64,000 nt of DNA from Amycolatopsis alba DSM 44262 (GTDB lineage Bacteria; Actinomycetota; Actinomycetes; Mycobacteriales; Pseudonocardiaceae), in assembly GCF_000384215.1 (NCBI RefSeq), contig NZ_KB913032.1, positions 3,923,665 to 3,987,664 of the forward strand, given 5' to 3'. A program made the translations under genes and the position numbers. A model generated the notes under the pieces. It was given only the letters and a program-made list of their open reading frames with translations, searched no databases and was not told the origin of the DNA. Below, in pieces: positions 24,987-34,417 of the stretch (its first letter is position 1; each line of letters begins with the position of its first letter).

Positions 24987-25919
24987 TCAGAGCTTGCGCA
25001 GCCGGACCCGGTTGATCGCGTGGTCGGCGTCCTTGCGCAGCACGAGGGTCGCGCGGGGCCGGGTCGGCTTGATGTTCTCCATCAGGTTCGGCTCGTTGAT
25101 CGTGCGCCACAGGTGGCGGGCCTCGGCCCGCGCCTCGTCGTCCGGAAGGCCGGCGAAGTGGTGGAAGTGTGACGCGGGGTCCGCGAAAGCGGTGTGCCGC
25201 AGCTTGAGGAAGCGCTCGACGTACCAGCGTTCGATGTCGGTCGTCGCCGCGTCCACGTAGATCGAGAAGTCGAACAGATCGGAGACGCTGAGCCGAGGGC
25301 CGGGCTGGAGGACGTTCAGTCCCTCGAGGATCAGGATGTCGGGTTGCTGCACGACCTGTTCCTCGTCGGGAAGGATGTCGTAGGCGAGGTGCGAGTACAC
25401 CGGCGCGCTGACCCGTTCCGCCCCGGACTTCACCTCGGTGACGAAGCGCAGCAGCGCCCGCCGGTCGTAGCTCTCCGGGAAGCCTTTGCGGTGCATGATC
25501 CCGCGCCGCACCAGTTCCGCCCGCGGGTGGAGGAACCCGTCGGTGGTGACCAGGTCGACCCTGGGGTGGTCCGGCCAGCGGGCGAGCAGGGTGCGCAGGA
25601 TGCGCGCGGTGGTCGACTTGCCGACGGCGACGCTGCCGGCGATCCCGATGATGTACGGCACCTTGGTGCCCCGACTGTCTTCACCGAGAAAGGTCGTGGT
25701 GGCCTCGTACAACCGTTGCCGGGCGGCGACCTGGAGATTGATCAGCCGGGAGAGCGGCAGGTAGACCTCGGCGACCTCGGCCAGGTCGACCTGTTCGCCG
25801 AGACCGCGCAGCCGCAGCAGTTCCGCTGCGGTCAGTGGCAGGGGGGTCGCCCTGCGCAACTCGCGCCACTGCTCACGGTGCAGCTCGACGTAGGGACTGA
25901 GCTCACGGACCCGCGGCAT
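24987..25919 (-). CDS. coaA: Type I pantothenate kinase
   Basis: This enzyme phosphorylates pantothenate with ATP, the first and rate-controlling step of coenzyme A synthesis, in the cytosol. The 310 residues match the bacterial type I enzyme. The P-loop is [18 protein letters not shown], followed by [31 protein letters not shown] and [12 protein letters not shown]. The start ATG at 25919 fits the family N-terminus ([15 protein letters not shown]). It stands alone with no operon partner. Confidence 0.97.
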   Translation of the reverse strand: MPRVRELSPYVELHREQWRELRRATPLPLTAAELLRLRGLGEQVDLAEVAEVYLPLSRLINLQVAARQRLYEATTTFLGEDSRGTKVPYIIGIAGSVAVGKSTTARILRTLLARWPDHPRVDLVTTDGFLHPRAELVRRGIMHRKGFPESYDRRALLRFVTEVKSGAERVSAPVYSHLAYDILPDEEQVVQQPDILILEGLNVLQPGPRLSVSDLFDFSIYVDAATTDIERWYVERFLKLRHTAFADPASHFHHFAGLPDDEARAEARHLWRTINEPNLMENIKPTRPRATLVLRKDADHAINRVRLRKL

Positions 25920-26078
25920 CGCACACTCCTCGCCCGTCGCCTGCGCTGGCGCCGTACAAAACCGTGTTGACGAGTTCTCGGCGGATGTGGACGTGCCGCG
26001 AACCGGATGAAGCCGCTTTAACGGTAGGGCTTACGGCTCGTGAACGCGCTGCGATGTGATGTACCCCGCTTCGGGGCG

Positions 26079-26720
26079 TTACCGTCCGTTACGGGGGCGG
26101 CCGGGGGCGAAGACTTCGTCCCACGCCGCCGCGACCTGCCGGGCGCAGGCGGCGGGCGCGACCCCGCCGAAACCGGTACCGAGACCGGGCATCGCGATCG
26201 TGTGCACGAGATCACGGATCCGGCCCTGGTCGACGCTGCCGTCGCGCCACTGCTGGAACACCGCCCTGGCGGCCAGGTACGGGTGCACGGTCTCGCGAGG
26301 GAGAAGCTCGCCGGGTTCCCGCATCGTCGGCGCGCTGATCAGCCAGGCGGGCTCCGCCTCGCCGGTGGGCACGATCACCGCTTCGCCGATCGGCAGTTCC
26401 CCGCCGTGGTAGGCGAGGACGGCGCTGCGCACGTTCTGCTCGACGTCGGGGTAGGCGCGGGCGTAGACGGCGTCGATGCCGCCGCGCATCCAGCCGTAGG
26501 AGTTCGCGGGGCTGACGACAGCCTGCGCGACGACGTCGAGAACGGATCCGCGGTGCACGAAGATCCGGCCGTCCACAGTGTCCGCGACGGTGGTCCAGGC
26601 TTGGGCGAGCAGGTCATCGACGGCGCACAGCACCAGCTCCGGAGTGGGACGGTCCGGCAGAGGAGCGAAAGAGGAGACGACGTCCTCGCGGCCGGTGTGC
26701 GTGCCCGGTTCGGCGGTCAC
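26079..26720 (-). CDS. Macro-domain-like protein
   Basis: The 213-residue protein has a macro (Appr-1"-p-processing) domain feel: DVVAQAVVSPANSYGWMRGGIDAVYA carries the N-A/S-N-x-x-x-x-x-G-G-x-x-x-x-I pattern of the ADP-ribose pocket. A later segment is GEAVIVPTGEAEPAWLISAPTMR, and PGLGTGFGGVAPAACARQVAAAW is the usual C-terminal phosphate loop. It is probably an ADP-ribose-binding or de-ADP-ribosylating protein. It uses a GTG start. It is divergent from pheA across 97 bp and has no toxin or transferase gene beside it. Confidence 0.78.
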   Translation of the reverse strand: MTAEPGTHTGREDVVSSFAPLPDRPTPELVLCAVDDLLAQAWTTVADTVDGRIFVHRGSVLDVVAQAVVSPANSYGWMRGGIDAVYARAYPDVEQNVRSAVLAYHGGELPIGEAVIVPTGEAEPAWLISAPTMREPGELLPRETVHPYLAARAVFQQWRDGSVDQGRIRDLVHTIAMPGLGTGFGGVAPAACARQVAAAWDEVFAPGRPRNGR

Positions 26721-26817
26721 GCCCTAAGCATGGCAAAAAAAGCCACTTGGCGTAACCGGTGCGCGTACCGGCTGTCCGAGTGAAAGTCATCGCCCGCGGC
26801 GTGCGTAATCTGGCGGG

Positions 26818-27726
26818 GTGTCTCGGATCGCGTACTTCGGCCCCCAGGGAACCTTCACCGAACAGGCCGCGCGGCGGCTCGCTCCCGGCGAGGAGCTGAT
26901 CCCCGCCGAGACCATCCCGGCGGCCTTGGCCGCGGTGCGCTCGGGTGCGGCCGACGCCGCCTGCGTCCCGATCGAGAATTCCGTGGAGGGCGCGGTCACC
27001 GCCACCCTCGACAGCCTGAGCGAGGCCGAACCGCTCGTCGCGGTGGCGGAAGTGTTGCTGCCGGTCCATTTCAGTGTGCTGACGCGGCCGGGCACGACCG
27101 AGATCCGCACCGTGGCGAGCCATCCGCACGCGCTCGCCCAGGTCCGGCACTGGGTCGAGGCGAATCTGCCCGGCGCGCGTCCGGTGGCGACGTCGTCCAC
27201 CGCGGCGGCCGCCGTGGCGGTGGACGACGGCGAGTTCGACGCCGCCGTCACCGCGCCGGTCGCCGTCGAGCACTACCCGCTTGAGGTACTGGCCACGGAG
27301 GTCGCCGACGTCCGCGACGCCAAGACCCGGTTCCTGCTGGTCCGCAGGCCCGGTGAGCTGCCGGAGCCGACCGGGGCCGACCGCACGTCGATCGTCGCCG
27401 CCGCGACGAACCGGACCGGGGCCCTGGCGGAACTGCTCACCGAACTGGCGGTCCGCGGGATCAACCTGACCAAGCTGGACGCCCGCCCGACCAGGAACAA
27501 CTTCGGCGAGTACCGCTTCTTCATCGACTTCGAGGGCCACGTGACCGAGCCGCGGATCGGTGACGTGCTGGCCGCGTTGCGCCGCCGGTGCCGCAACGTC
27601 CGGTTCCTCGGCTCCCACCCGCGCGCGGACAACGGCACGACCGAGATCGAGCCCGGCGCCGCCAACGAGGATTTCACCGAGGCGATCGCTTGGGTCGCGT
27701 CGGTACGGAAGGGAGCACAGGCGTGA
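26818..27726 (+). CDS. pheA: Prephenate dehydratase
   Basis: This enzyme converts prephenate to phenylpyruvate in phenylalanine synthesis. It has 302 residues with the periplasmic-binding-like catalytic domain (IAYFGPQGTFTEQAA; PIENSVEGAVTATLD; the conserved DAKTRFLLV Thr-Arg-Phe) and a C-terminal ACT domain (about 195-275; NRTGALAELLTELAVRGINLTKL, with LDARPT where ESRP usually lies) for feedback by phenylalanine. GTG start. It overlaps the next gene by 4 bases, the same pheA-phosphatase order seen in mycobacteria. Confidence 0.97.
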   Translation: MSRIAYFGPQGTFTEQAARRLAPGEELIPAETIPAALAAVRSGAADAACVPIENSVEGAVTATLDSLSEAEPLVAVAEVLLPVHFSVLTRPGTTEIRTVASHPHALAQVRHWVEANLPGARPVATSSTAAAAVAVDDGEFDAAVTAPVAVEHYPLEVLATEVADVRDAKTRFLLVRRPGELPEPTGADRTSIVAAATNRTGALAELLTELAVRGINLTKLDARPTRNNFGEYRFFIDFEGHVTEPRIGDVLAALRRRCRNVRFLGSHPRADNGTTEIEPGAANEDFTEAIAWVASVRKGAQA

Positions 27727-28343
27727 AACTTCTCCTCGTCCGCCACGGCCAGACCGACGGCAACGTGCGGGGCGCCCTCGACACCGCGTTGCCCGGCCCG
27801 CCGCTCACCGACCTGGGCCGCGAACAGGCCCAGGACCTCGCGACGCGGCTCGGTGGCGAGCCGATCGTCGCGGTCTACGCCTCGCAGGCCGTCCGTGCCC
27901 AGCAGACCGCCGCGCCGCTGGCTGCCCTGCTCGGCTTCGACGTCCAGGTCGTCGACGGCGTGCACGAGGTCGCCGCCGGTGACCTCGAAGGCAAGACCGA
28001 CAAGGACTCGATCACGACCTACATGAGCGTCGTGCGCCGGTGGACGCTCGGCGAACTCGACCCGCCGATCCCCGGCGGCGAGACCGGCGCGCAGGTCCGC
28101 GCCCGGATGCTCGACGCGGTCGCCCGGCTGCGGGCCAAGCACGAGCAGGCCGACCCGGACGGCACGGTGGTCCTGGTGAGTCACGGTGGCGCCATCCGGC
28201 TGGGCGGTGAGTGGCTCGCCGGCAACGTCACCGCCGGGATCGCCAACCAGGGCCTCATCCCGAACACCGGCGTCGTCGAACTCGTCGCGACCCCGGCCGG
28301 CTGGACCTGTCTCACCTGGGCGGACGCCCCCGTCGAAGGCTGA
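27723..28343 (+). CDS. Phosphoglycerate-mutase-like histidine phosphatase
   Basis: The 206-residue enzyme has the intact active-site motif LLVRHGQTDGN (phospho-His) near residue 8, plus YASQAVRAQQTAAPL, EVAAGDLEG and the second His in VLVSHGGAIRL. It belongs to the broad-specificity phosphatase branch rather than true glycolytic mutases. The GTG at 27723 overlaps the pheA stop (GTGA); reading further upstream would run through pheA. It is followed by a strong hairpin at 28381-28410. Confidence 0.9.
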   Translation: MKLLLVRHGQTDGNVRGALDTALPGPPLTDLGREQAQDLATRLGGEPIVAVYASQAVRAQQTAAPLAALLGFDVQVVDGVHEVAAGDLEGKTDKDSITTYMSVVRRWTLGELDPPIPGGETGAQVRARMLDAVARLRAKHEQADPDGTVVLVSHGGAIRLGGEWLAGNVTAGIANQGLIPNTGVVELVATPAGWTCLTWADAPVEG

Positions 28344-28380
28344 CCAGCGACGTTTGCCTCCGCTCTCGCCGGGGAATACC

Positions 28381-28410
28381 CCCCACAAGATCGATTAACA
28401 CCTTGTGGGG
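28381..28410 (+). terminator. Hairpin after the pheA operon
   Basis: CCCCACAAG (28381-28389) pairs with CTTGTGGGG (28402-28410), giving perfect 9-bp arms around a 12-nt loop, 38 bp after the phosphatase stop. No T-run follows. It could alternatively be an operator for the lipoprotein gene. Confidence 0.55.
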
Positions 28411-28488
28411 AATTAACCGGGGGAGCGCAACCCGCGCGGCGGACAACACGTCTACTAAGCGATGGGTCACCCGGCTACAGGGAGGCGA

Positions 28489-29142
28489 ATGACCATGGTT
28501 AGTTCGAAGATGATCTCCATCGGCGGTCTCGTCGCGGGCACCGCCGGGCTCCTGCTGCTCAGCGCCTGCGGTTCGGAAACCGCACCCGTCGCGCAGAACT
28601 CGTCCTCGTCCTCGTCCAGTTCGGCACCGGACACCTCGGCCGCGCCCAGCGCGAGTTCTTCGAGTCCGGCGCCGGCCTCGCAGCCGCCCGCGCAGGCCCC
28701 CGCCCCGGCGTCGAAGAGCGACGGGCTCTGCAAGGCGGGCGACGTCAAGCTGTCCATCGGGGGTGGCGACGCGGCCGCGGGAACGGTGTACCGGAAGCTC
28801 GTCATCACCAACACGAGCGGGCACCAGTGCACCGTCCAGGGCTTCCCCGGCGTCTCCTACGTGACCGGCGCGGACGGCCACCAGGTCGGCGAGGCCGCGT
28901 TCCGGGCCGGTGAAAAGGGCGGGCCGGTCCAGCTGAACAACGGCGAGACCGCGTTCGCCGACCTCGGTTTCGTGAACGTCCGCAACTACGACGAGGCGGC
29001 TTGCAAGCCCACCGAGACCCGAGGGTTGCGGGTGTACCTGCCGCAGGAGACGGCGTCGAACTTCGTGGCGCTGCAGGGGCTCGGCTGCTCGGGGAAGATC
29101 CCCGGCAACCAGCTCACCGTCAAGACGGTCCAGAAGGGCTAA
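28489..29142 (+). CDS. DUF4232-type lipoprotein
   Basis: This 217-residue exported lipoprotein has a signal peptide with lipobox LLSACGS (Cys near 25), a Ser/Pro/Ala-rich linker (about 30-75) and a beta-rich C-terminal domain with conserved Cys (LCKAGDVKLSIGG, HQCTVQGFPGVSYV, ACKPTETRGLRVYL, LGCSGKI) typical of DUF4232. The role is unknown; such proteins sit on the outer face of the membrane. The ATG at 28489 follows GGGAGGCGA; the frame is open a few codons upstream but without a ribosome site. It ends 4 bp inside a convergent gene. Confidence 0.85.
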   Translation: MTMVSSKMISIGGLVAGTAGLLLLSACGSETAPVAQNSSSSSSSSAPDTSAAPSASSSSPAPASQPPAQAPAPASKSDGLCKAGDVKLSIGGGDAAAGTVYRKLVITNTSGHQCTVQGFPGVSYVTGADGHQVGEAAFRAGEKGGPVQLNNGETAFADLGFVNVRNYDEAACKPTETRGLRVYLPQETASNFVALQGLGCSGKIPGNQLTVKTVQKG

Positions 29143-29573
29143 AGCTGGGTGCAGAGCTGTTCGGCCTGTGCCAGATGCCGCTGCCCGGCGATCTCGTTGA
29201 AGTGCAGGCTGAACACCATCCGGCTGACGCCGTCGATGTGTTCGGCCAGTGGCCGGTAGGTGTCGTTGGCGGCGGCCGCCGCGGCGGAGAGTTCACGCGC
29301 GGCCGTCATCCGGTGCAGCACCTCGGGGGCCAGCACGGCAACGGTCCGGTCGCCGGGGGAGTCGGTGGTGTCAGGGATCGTGCCGACCCTGGCCAGGGCC
29401 GAACACGCGTCTTGCGCGTCTTCGAGCGCTCCCGCGTTGACGCCCGAGAGCGCCCACAGCATGCCGATCACGCCGCCACCGATCACGAAGCCGGCGACGG
29501 CGGTGACCACTTGCGGACGTCTGGAAGGTTCTGTCGTCCCCACGCCGGCCTCCGGCACCAGTGTCTGCTGCAT
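29139..29573 (-). CDS. Hypothetical single-pass membrane protein
   Basis: The 144-residue protein has a short cytoplasmic N-terminus, one helix (VVTAVAGFVIGGGVIGMLWAL, about 22-42), then an exported helical domain with two Cys (DACSAL, EQLCTQL). No family is recognised. It overlaps the convergent DUF4232 lipoprotein by 4 bp and has no operon partner; a functional link to that lipoprotein is only a guess. Confidence 0.65.
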   Translation of the reverse strand: MQQTLVPEAGVGTTEPSRRPQVVTAVAGFVIGGGVIGMLWALSGVNAGALEDAQDACSALARVGTIPDTTDSPGDRTVAVLAPEVLHRMTAARELSAAAAAANDTYRPLAEHIDGVSRMVFSLHFNEIAGQRHLAQAEQLCTQL

Positions 29574-29633
29574 CGCGGACCTCCCGTCACCTGTGGCGGT
29601 GATGGGCTATTCCAGCACCAAAGGCCGGGGTTT

Positions 29634-30905
29634 TCACCGGTCTTGGTGGAGAACCCGCTCCTCCGTGGCCGTTTCGTCATCGAAGGCGCCTCGCCGTAAC
29701 GAGACGAACGCGAAACCGGCTACGCCGAACAGCAGAATCCCGGACGTCAGGAACGTCCGGGCGGGGGAACCGAGGACGTGGGTGAGGACTCCGCCGAGCA
29801 GCGCGCCGACCGGGATCGCTCCCCAGACGACGGTGCGCCACACGCCGAGGACCCGGCCGAGCAGTTCGCCGGGGACGAGGGTGTGCCGCGCCGTCCCCAG
29901 CACGATGTTCACCGCGACGACGGCGGCCGCGAACAGGCCGAACAGCGTCGCTCCCGCCACCGGCGAACTCGTCAGGCCCATGCCGGTGAACGCCACGCCA
30001 CAGAAAGCGGTGCCCCCGAGGAGCACCGCGCGACGGCTGGACACCTTCACCAGCCGCGGAGCCAGGCCCGCGCCCAGCAACCCTCCGATGCCGCCGACGA
30101 ACGCGAAGAGTCCGAAGGCCGCTTCGCTGAGACGCAGGTAGTCGATCGCGTACAGCACCAACTGTGCCTGCGCGAGCTCGCTGGCGAGGCTGATCAACCC
30201 GGCGACGACGACCAGGCGCAACACCAGACCGCTGCGCTTCAGCCAGCGGAAACCCTCCGCCAGCTCGGCACGAAGGGCGGTGCGTGAATCCTCGGAGGCT
30301 GTGGTCGAAGGACGAGCTCGGTAGCTTCCGGCAAGGCCGATCAGCACGACCGCCGCGATCGCGAAGCCCACCGAGTTGAGCAGGAACGGGAACGTCGCGA
30401 AGAGCGCGAAGGTGGCGCTGCCGACCGGCCCGCCGAGGAAGGTCTGACCGACGATCTCGCAGGCCTGGAGCTTGCTGTTCGCGCTGTCGAGCGAGCCCTC
30501 GCCGACGACGGCCGGGATGAGCACGTTCGCGGCGCTGTCGGCGACCACTTCCGCGACGCCGATGAGCAGGGCGGCGGCGTAGACCATCCAGATCGTCACC
30601 CCGCCGACCGCGACCAGGGCGGCCGTTCCGCCGACGACCACCGCGCGGGCGGTGTTCGCGAGGATCATCGCGCGCCGCCGGTCGATCCGGTCTAGTAGCG
30701 CGCCCGCCGGGAGCGCGAACAGCAGCCACGGCAGGAACTGGGTCGCCGAGAGGCCGGCGATGAGCAGCGGATCACGGGTCAGGGTGACAGCGAGCAACGG
30801 GAACGCGACCTTGCCGATCCCGTCGCCGAGGTTCGATGCCGCACTGGACGCGAGCAGCCAGCGCAACCGCCGGTCGCGCCGGCCGCGCACCGTCGACTCG
30901 GCCAT
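29634..30905 (-). CDS. MFS transporter, MFS_3/enterobactin-exporter-like
   Basis: The 423-residue protein has about twelve membrane helices. Family marks are SNLGDGIGKVAFPLLA, LPWLLFALPAGALLDRIDRRRAM (MFS loop 2-3 motif) and DSAANVLIPAVV. It probably exports a small molecule; the substrate is unknown. An open frame runs 45 codons further upstream, but the ATG at 30905 follows a strong GGGGAGG and gives the normal short N-terminus. It is monocistronic. Confidence 0.88.
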   Translation of the reverse strand: MAESTVRGRRDRRLRWLLASSAASNLGDGIGKVAFPLLAVTLTRDPLLIAGLSATQFLPWLLFALPAGALLDRIDRRRAMILANTARAVVVGGTAALVAVGGVTIWMVYAAALLIGVAEVVADSAANVLIPAVVGEGSLDSANSKLQACEIVGQTFLGGPVGSATFALFATFPFLLNSVGFAIAAVVLIGLAGSYRARPSTTASEDSRTALRAELAEGFRWLKRSGLVLRLVVVAGLISLASELAQAQLVLYAIDYLRLSEAAFGLFAFVGGIGGLLGAGLAPRLVKVSSRRAVLLGGTAFCGVAFTGMGLTSSPVAGATLFGLFAAAVVAVNIVLGTARHTLVPGELLGRVLGVWRTVVWGAIPVGALLGGVLTHVLGSPARTFLTSGILLFGVAGFAFVSLRRGAFDDETATEERVLHQDR

Positions 30906-31086
30906 GCACCGCCTCCCCAGGCATTCGCCGGCACCGGCCGACGACAACGTGTCGAAAAGTTTAGCGGGGCTGTCGCCCAAAGTGGTCGGGTTGTTACGGC
31001 CAGTTAAGAATCCGGAGAACCCTTGGTGCCCGACGCACAAAAATCACCCACCGTGCCACCTTCGGCACGAAATCCGCCAGGAAGGG

Positions 31087-31103
31087 AGCAAGGGACCTTT
31101 GCT
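31087..31103 (-). terminator. Small hairpin past the metallopeptidase gene
   Basis: AGCAAGG and CTTTGCT form a 7-bp stem (one G-T) around GAC, 17 bp beyond the metallopeptidase stop on the minus strand. It may be a terminator; there is no T-run. Confidence 0.4.
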
Positions 31104-31120
31104 ATCGCCCGTGCCGGGGT

Positions 31121-31471
31121 TCAGCCCCAGCCGAGTTCGTGCAGCCGTGCGTCGTCGATGCCGAAATGGTGGCCGACCTCGTGGACCACCGTGATCAGCA
31201 CCTCCTCGACGACGTCTTCCTCGGTGTCGCACATCTGCAGCAGCGGGCGCCGGTAGATCGAGATCCGGTCCGGCAGCACCCCGCCGTACTCGTGGGTCCG
31301 TTCCGTCAGCGCGACACCGTGGTAGAGCCCGAGGATCGTGGGCGACTCCTCGTTGAACTCCTCGACGAGGACGACGACGTTGTCCATGGCGTCCGCGAAT
31401 TCGGGCGGGAGCTCGTCCAGCGCCTCCGAAACCAGCTCTTCGAAGCGCTGCCGGGTCATCTCGACGGGCAC
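31121..31471 (-). CDS. Zincin-like metallopeptidase (DUF1025 type)
   Basis: About 116 residues with the zinc motif VVHEVGHHFGIDD (H-E-x-x-H-x-x-G-x-x-D) near the C-terminus. It is the small minimal-metalloprotease family found beside the septum-formation gene in mycobacteria. GTG at 31471 starts 5 bp after the upstream gene's stop. An ATG at 31561 is also in frame but would overlap that gene and adds an Arg/Pro-rich stretch unlike the family. Its substrate is unknown. Confidence 0.85.
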   Translation of the reverse strand: MPVEMTRQRFEELVSEALDELPPEFADAMDNVVVLVEEFNEESPTILGLYHGVALTERTHEYGGVLPDRISIYRRPLLQMCDTEEDVVEEVLITVVHEVGHHFGIDDARLHELGWG

Positions 31472-31475
31472 TCGA

Positions 31476-32504
31476 TCACCCGCCGGTCTTCGGAGCCGAG
31501 GAGGACGCCGGCGGGCTCGCCGGGCCGCCGCCGTCGGAGGGCGGGGCGTCGCCGTTGCCACCGCCGTTGCCGACCTTGACGCTGCCGGTGACCGGGGCGA
31601 GCCCCTTGTTGTCCGGCAGGACCGCCGCCACCTTGCAGTTCACCAGCGTGGACCCGGCGTCCCAGCTCTCCTGCTCGCGGACGTCCCAGCTGAGGATCAC
31701 CTTCTTCGCCGTCAGGTCCGCGTTGCCGGTGTACTCCTGCGCGGCCGTCGAGCATTCGGTGTCCAGCCAGGTGTTCTGCTGCTCCTGCGAGGGGTAGCCG
31801 TCCTTGAACTTCGTCTTGAGGTCGAGCGTCGCGATCATCTCGTACGAATGCGGCTGGGCGCAGTCGACGGGGTCGCCGAAGCTGTTGTTGAGCAGGGCGA
31901 GGCAGGTACCCGGCTCCCAGACTGCCGACTGGTTCTGTTCCTTCGCCGGTCCCTTGGTCGGCTGCAGCTTGCCGCCCTGGCCCGCCCATTGCAGGCCGCA
32001 CCGAAGCTGCCTGTCGCCGTCTTCCCACTGCGCGGGCGTCGGCCGGAGCAGGTTCATGCTCAGCTTGCCGTAGGGATCCAGCGTCCGGCCGAGGTACGGC
32101 TTGACGTCGACGGTGCAGCGTGACCGGGAGATCTCCTGCCACTGCTCCAGGTTCGGGCTGGGCACGCCCGCCGGGTACTGCGCGCCGATGTCGACGATGC
32201 TGGTGACCTCGAACAAGTGGGACTCCGTGCACGCCACGCGCTTCGCGTCGGTGGCGTCCGGGTTGTTCCAGGTAAGGCAGGTGCCAGGGGGAGACTGGAA
32301 CGCTTCGACCGCGGCGGGCGACAGTTTGGGGGCGCCGCCGCCCGCACCGCCCTCCGGGCCTACGTTCCACGAGAAAGCCACACTCAGCGAAAGCGCGATG
32401 ATCGCGCCCACGAACACACCGGCCATGACGAGCCGGGTGCGCAGGGTGCTCAGCGCGTTTCGCGGATCACGGAACCGCTCGGCCTGTTGAGACATCCACT
32501 CCAT
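31476..32504 (-). CDS. Septum-formation-family membrane protein
   Basis: The 342-residue protein has a cytoplasmic N-terminus, one membrane helix (RLVMAGVFVGAIIALSLSVAF, about 25-45), then two Cys-containing 'septum formation' repeats, each with PGTCLxxxN and a CxxxHxxE element (ACTESHLFEVTSIV, DCAQPHSYEMIATL), and a Gly/Pro/Ser-rich tail. The family name comes from actinomycete homologues; a direct division role is not shown by the sequence. ATG at 32504 or 32495. It lies directly upstream of the metallopeptidase, as in mycobacteria, and is divergent from the YgiB-like gene. Confidence 0.85.
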   Translation of the reverse strand: MEWMSQQAERFRDPRNALSTLRTRLVMAGVFVGAIIALSLSVAFSWNVGPEGGAGGGAPKLSPAAVEAFQSPPGTCLTWNNPDATDAKRVACTESHLFEVTSIVDIGAQYPAGVPSPNLEQWQEISRSRCTVDVKPYLGRTLDPYGKLSMNLLRPTPAQWEDGDRQLRCGLQWAGQGGKLQPTKGPAKEQNQSAVWEPGTCLALLNNSFGDPVDCAQPHSYEMIATLDLKTKFKDGYPSQEQQNTWLDTECSTAAQEYTGNADLTAKKVILSWDVREQESWDAGSTLVNCKVAAVLPDNKGLAPVTGSVKVGNGGGNGDAPPSDGGGPASPPASSSAPKTGG

Positions 32505-32589
32505 GATGCCCGCGCCGCACGTAAGGTGCGCGTACCGGGTGGTTAGTGTTGGACACGGGTTCGGGCCGGCGGGCGATTACGGAGCTTCG

Positions 32590-33195
32590 ATGACGCAGGA
32601 TGACAACCAGGGGGCACAAGCGCCTCAAGAGCCGCCCAAGCGCGGCACCATGCGCTTTCAGGACGGCAGCACGCAGGCACGTCAGCCGTCGCTGGCCGAG
32701 CAGCGGGCACGGCAGCAGGCGCTGGCGGATCAGGAACGACAAGAGGCGCTCGACGCCGAAGCGGCTCGCGCCGCCGAGAAGAAGTCTTCGACCAAGAAGA
32801 AACTCCTGATCGGCACGGGTGTGACCGTCGGGCTGGTCGGCTTGATCGCGACGTTCTACACCGTCGCGAAGCCGGAGAACGTCACGGCGACCTGCACTCA
32901 CGACGACATCGTCGACAACGACCAGAACTGCGACGAGAACTACGTACGGTCGCACGGCGGTCACGTCAGCGGCGGGTTCTTCTTCATCCCGATCGTCGGT
33001 GGCGGCTTCAACAGCTACCGGTACAACTACGGCGGCACCGGCGCGATCGGGCAGCGGGTGTCGGGCGGCTCGTACACCGCGCCGCCGAACGCGAACATCA
33101 GCACCAAATCGGGCAAGTCCGTCCAGCGCGGCGGGTTCGGCATCAGCGGCAAGAGCGGTACCTCCGGCGGTACCGGCAAGAGCGGGGGCTCGTAG
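32590..33195 (+). CDS. YgiB/YjfM (DUF1190)-like membrane-anchored protein
   Basis: The 201-residue protein starts with a charged Gln/Ala/Glu-rich cytoplasmic region (coiled-coil-like, 25-70) and one helix (about 75-95). A short Cys-containing exported domain follows (TCTHDDIVDNDQNCDENYV), then a Gly/Ser/Tyr-rich tail with SVQRGGFG, the hallmark tail of enterobacterial YgiB/YjfM. ATG at 32590 is chosen; the longer frame starting at 32503 would run back over the divergent promoter. The next gene, YgiC-like, begins immediately after the stop, repeating the ygiB-ygiC order of enterobacteria. Confidence 0.8.
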   Translation: MTQDDNQGAQAPQEPPKRGTMRFQDGSTQARQPSLAEQRARQQALADQERQEALDAEAARAAEKKSSTKKKLLIGTGVTVGLVGLIATFYTVAKPENVTATCTHDDIVDNDQNCDENYVRSHGGHVSGGFFFIPIVGGGFNSYRYNYGGTGAIGQRVSGGSYTAPPNANISTKSGKSVQRGGFGISGKSGTSGGTGKSGGS

Positions 33196-34362
33196 TTGTA
33201 TCGGGATTCCAAGCCGCCCCGGCGGGACTGGCAGAAGATCGTCGAGGAGCAGGGCCTGGTCTTCGGCACCCCCGCCCGTGACGGTGCCGGCAAGTCCAGG
33301 CCGTACTGGGACGAGTCGGTCCATTACGTCTTCGAGATGGACGAGATCCTGTCCGTCGAGGCGGACGTCGAACTACTGCACTCGATGTGCCTCGAAGCGG
33401 TCGACAATGTGATCACCACCGAGCAGTACCACCGCTTCGGCATCCCCGAGTGGGTCTGGCCGCATATCGCGGAGTCGTGGAAGCGGCAGGATCCGCACGT
33501 CTACGGCCGGTTCGACCTGCGCTACGACGGCAAGAGCCCGGCGAAGCTGCTGGAGTACAACGCCGACACCCCGACCTCGCTGCTCGAGGCCGCGGTGCTC
33601 CAGTGGCACTGGAAGACCGCGGTCTTCCCCGAAGACGACCAGTGGAACTCGATCCACGAGAAGCTGGTGGAGCGCTGGGGCGAACTCGCCGACAAGCTGC
33701 CCTCCAACGAACTGCACTTCACCTGGTCGTCGGCGGATCCGTCCGGTGAGGACCACGTGACGACGGCGTACCTGCAGGAGACCGCGGCCGAGGCCGGGCT
33801 CGACACCGTCGGCCTGTCGATCGAGGAGATCGGCTGGGACCCGGTGCTCAAGCGGTTCGTCGACCTCGAAGAGGCGCAGATGGCGACCGTGGTGAAGCTC
33901 TACCCGTGGGAATGGGTGGTCGACGAGGAGTTCGGCCGCTTCGCCGTCGAGACCATGCCGCGCACGCTGTGGGTCGAGCCGCTGTGGAAGATGATCCTCT
34001 CCAACAAGACGCTGCTCGCGATCCTGTGGGAGAACTACCCCGGTCACCCGAACCTGCTGCCCGCCTTCGCCGACGACCCCGGTCTGCTGACCGAGTACGT
34101 CCGCAAGCCGAAACTGGGCCGCGAGGGCGCGAACGTGCAGATCGTCGCCACCGGGTACGAGACGCAGACCGACGGTGTCTACGGCGCGGAAGGCTACGTC
34201 TACCAGGCGTTCGACCCGCTCCCGGAGTTCCAGGGGTACCGGCCCGCGCTGGGTGCGTGGATCGTCGGGGACCAGGCCGCAGGCCTCGGGATCCGGGAGA
34301 CCGCGGGACTCGTCACGGACGACGGTGCGGCGTTCGTCCCGCACCGCATCGTCGAGACGTGA
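33196..34362 (+). CDS. Glutathionylspermidine synthase-like ATP-grasp ligase (YgiC/YjfC family)
   Basis: The 388-residue ATP-grasp amidoligase shows LLEYNADTPTSLLEAAVLQW, the family substrate/metal loop, and KLYPWEWVVDEEFG, WVEPLWKMILSNKTLLAILWE and VRKPKLGREGANVQI for nucleotide and magnesium binding. The N-terminal amidase of the bifunctional E. coli enzyme is absent, as in YgiC/YjfC. The true substrate of this family is unsettled; mycothiol-making actinomycetes lack abundant glutathione, so another peptide or polyamine is likely. The TTG start directly abuts the preceding stop. A DUF350 gene follows. Confidence 0.9.
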   Translation: MYRDSKPPRRDWQKIVEEQGLVFGTPARDGAGKSRPYWDESVHYVFEMDEILSVEADVELLHSMCLEAVDNVITTEQYHRFGIPEWVWPHIAESWKRQDPHVYGRFDLRYDGKSPAKLLEYNADTPTSLLEAAVLQWHWKTAVFPEDDQWNSIHEKLVERWGELADKLPSNELHFTWSSADPSGEDHVTTAYLQETAAEAGLDTVGLSIEEIGWDPVLKRFVDLEEAQMATVVKLYPWEWVVDEEFGRFAVETMPRTLWVEPLWKMILSNKTLLAILWENYPGHPNLLPAFADDPGLLTEYVRKPKLGREGANVQIVATGYETQTDGVYGAEGYVYQAFDPLPEFQGYRPALGAWIVGDQAAGLGIRETAGLVTDDGAAFVPHRIVET

Positions 34363-34417
34363 TAGAAGCAACCGCACAAACCTGACATTTTCGCCTGTAT
34401 CTCTCCGGGAGCACCCT

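Noticed and set aside
31472..31561. Upstream ATG extension of the small metallopeptidase
   Set aside because: It would overlap the septum-formation gene by 86 bp and adds an Arg/Pro-rich stretch typical of a wrong frame.
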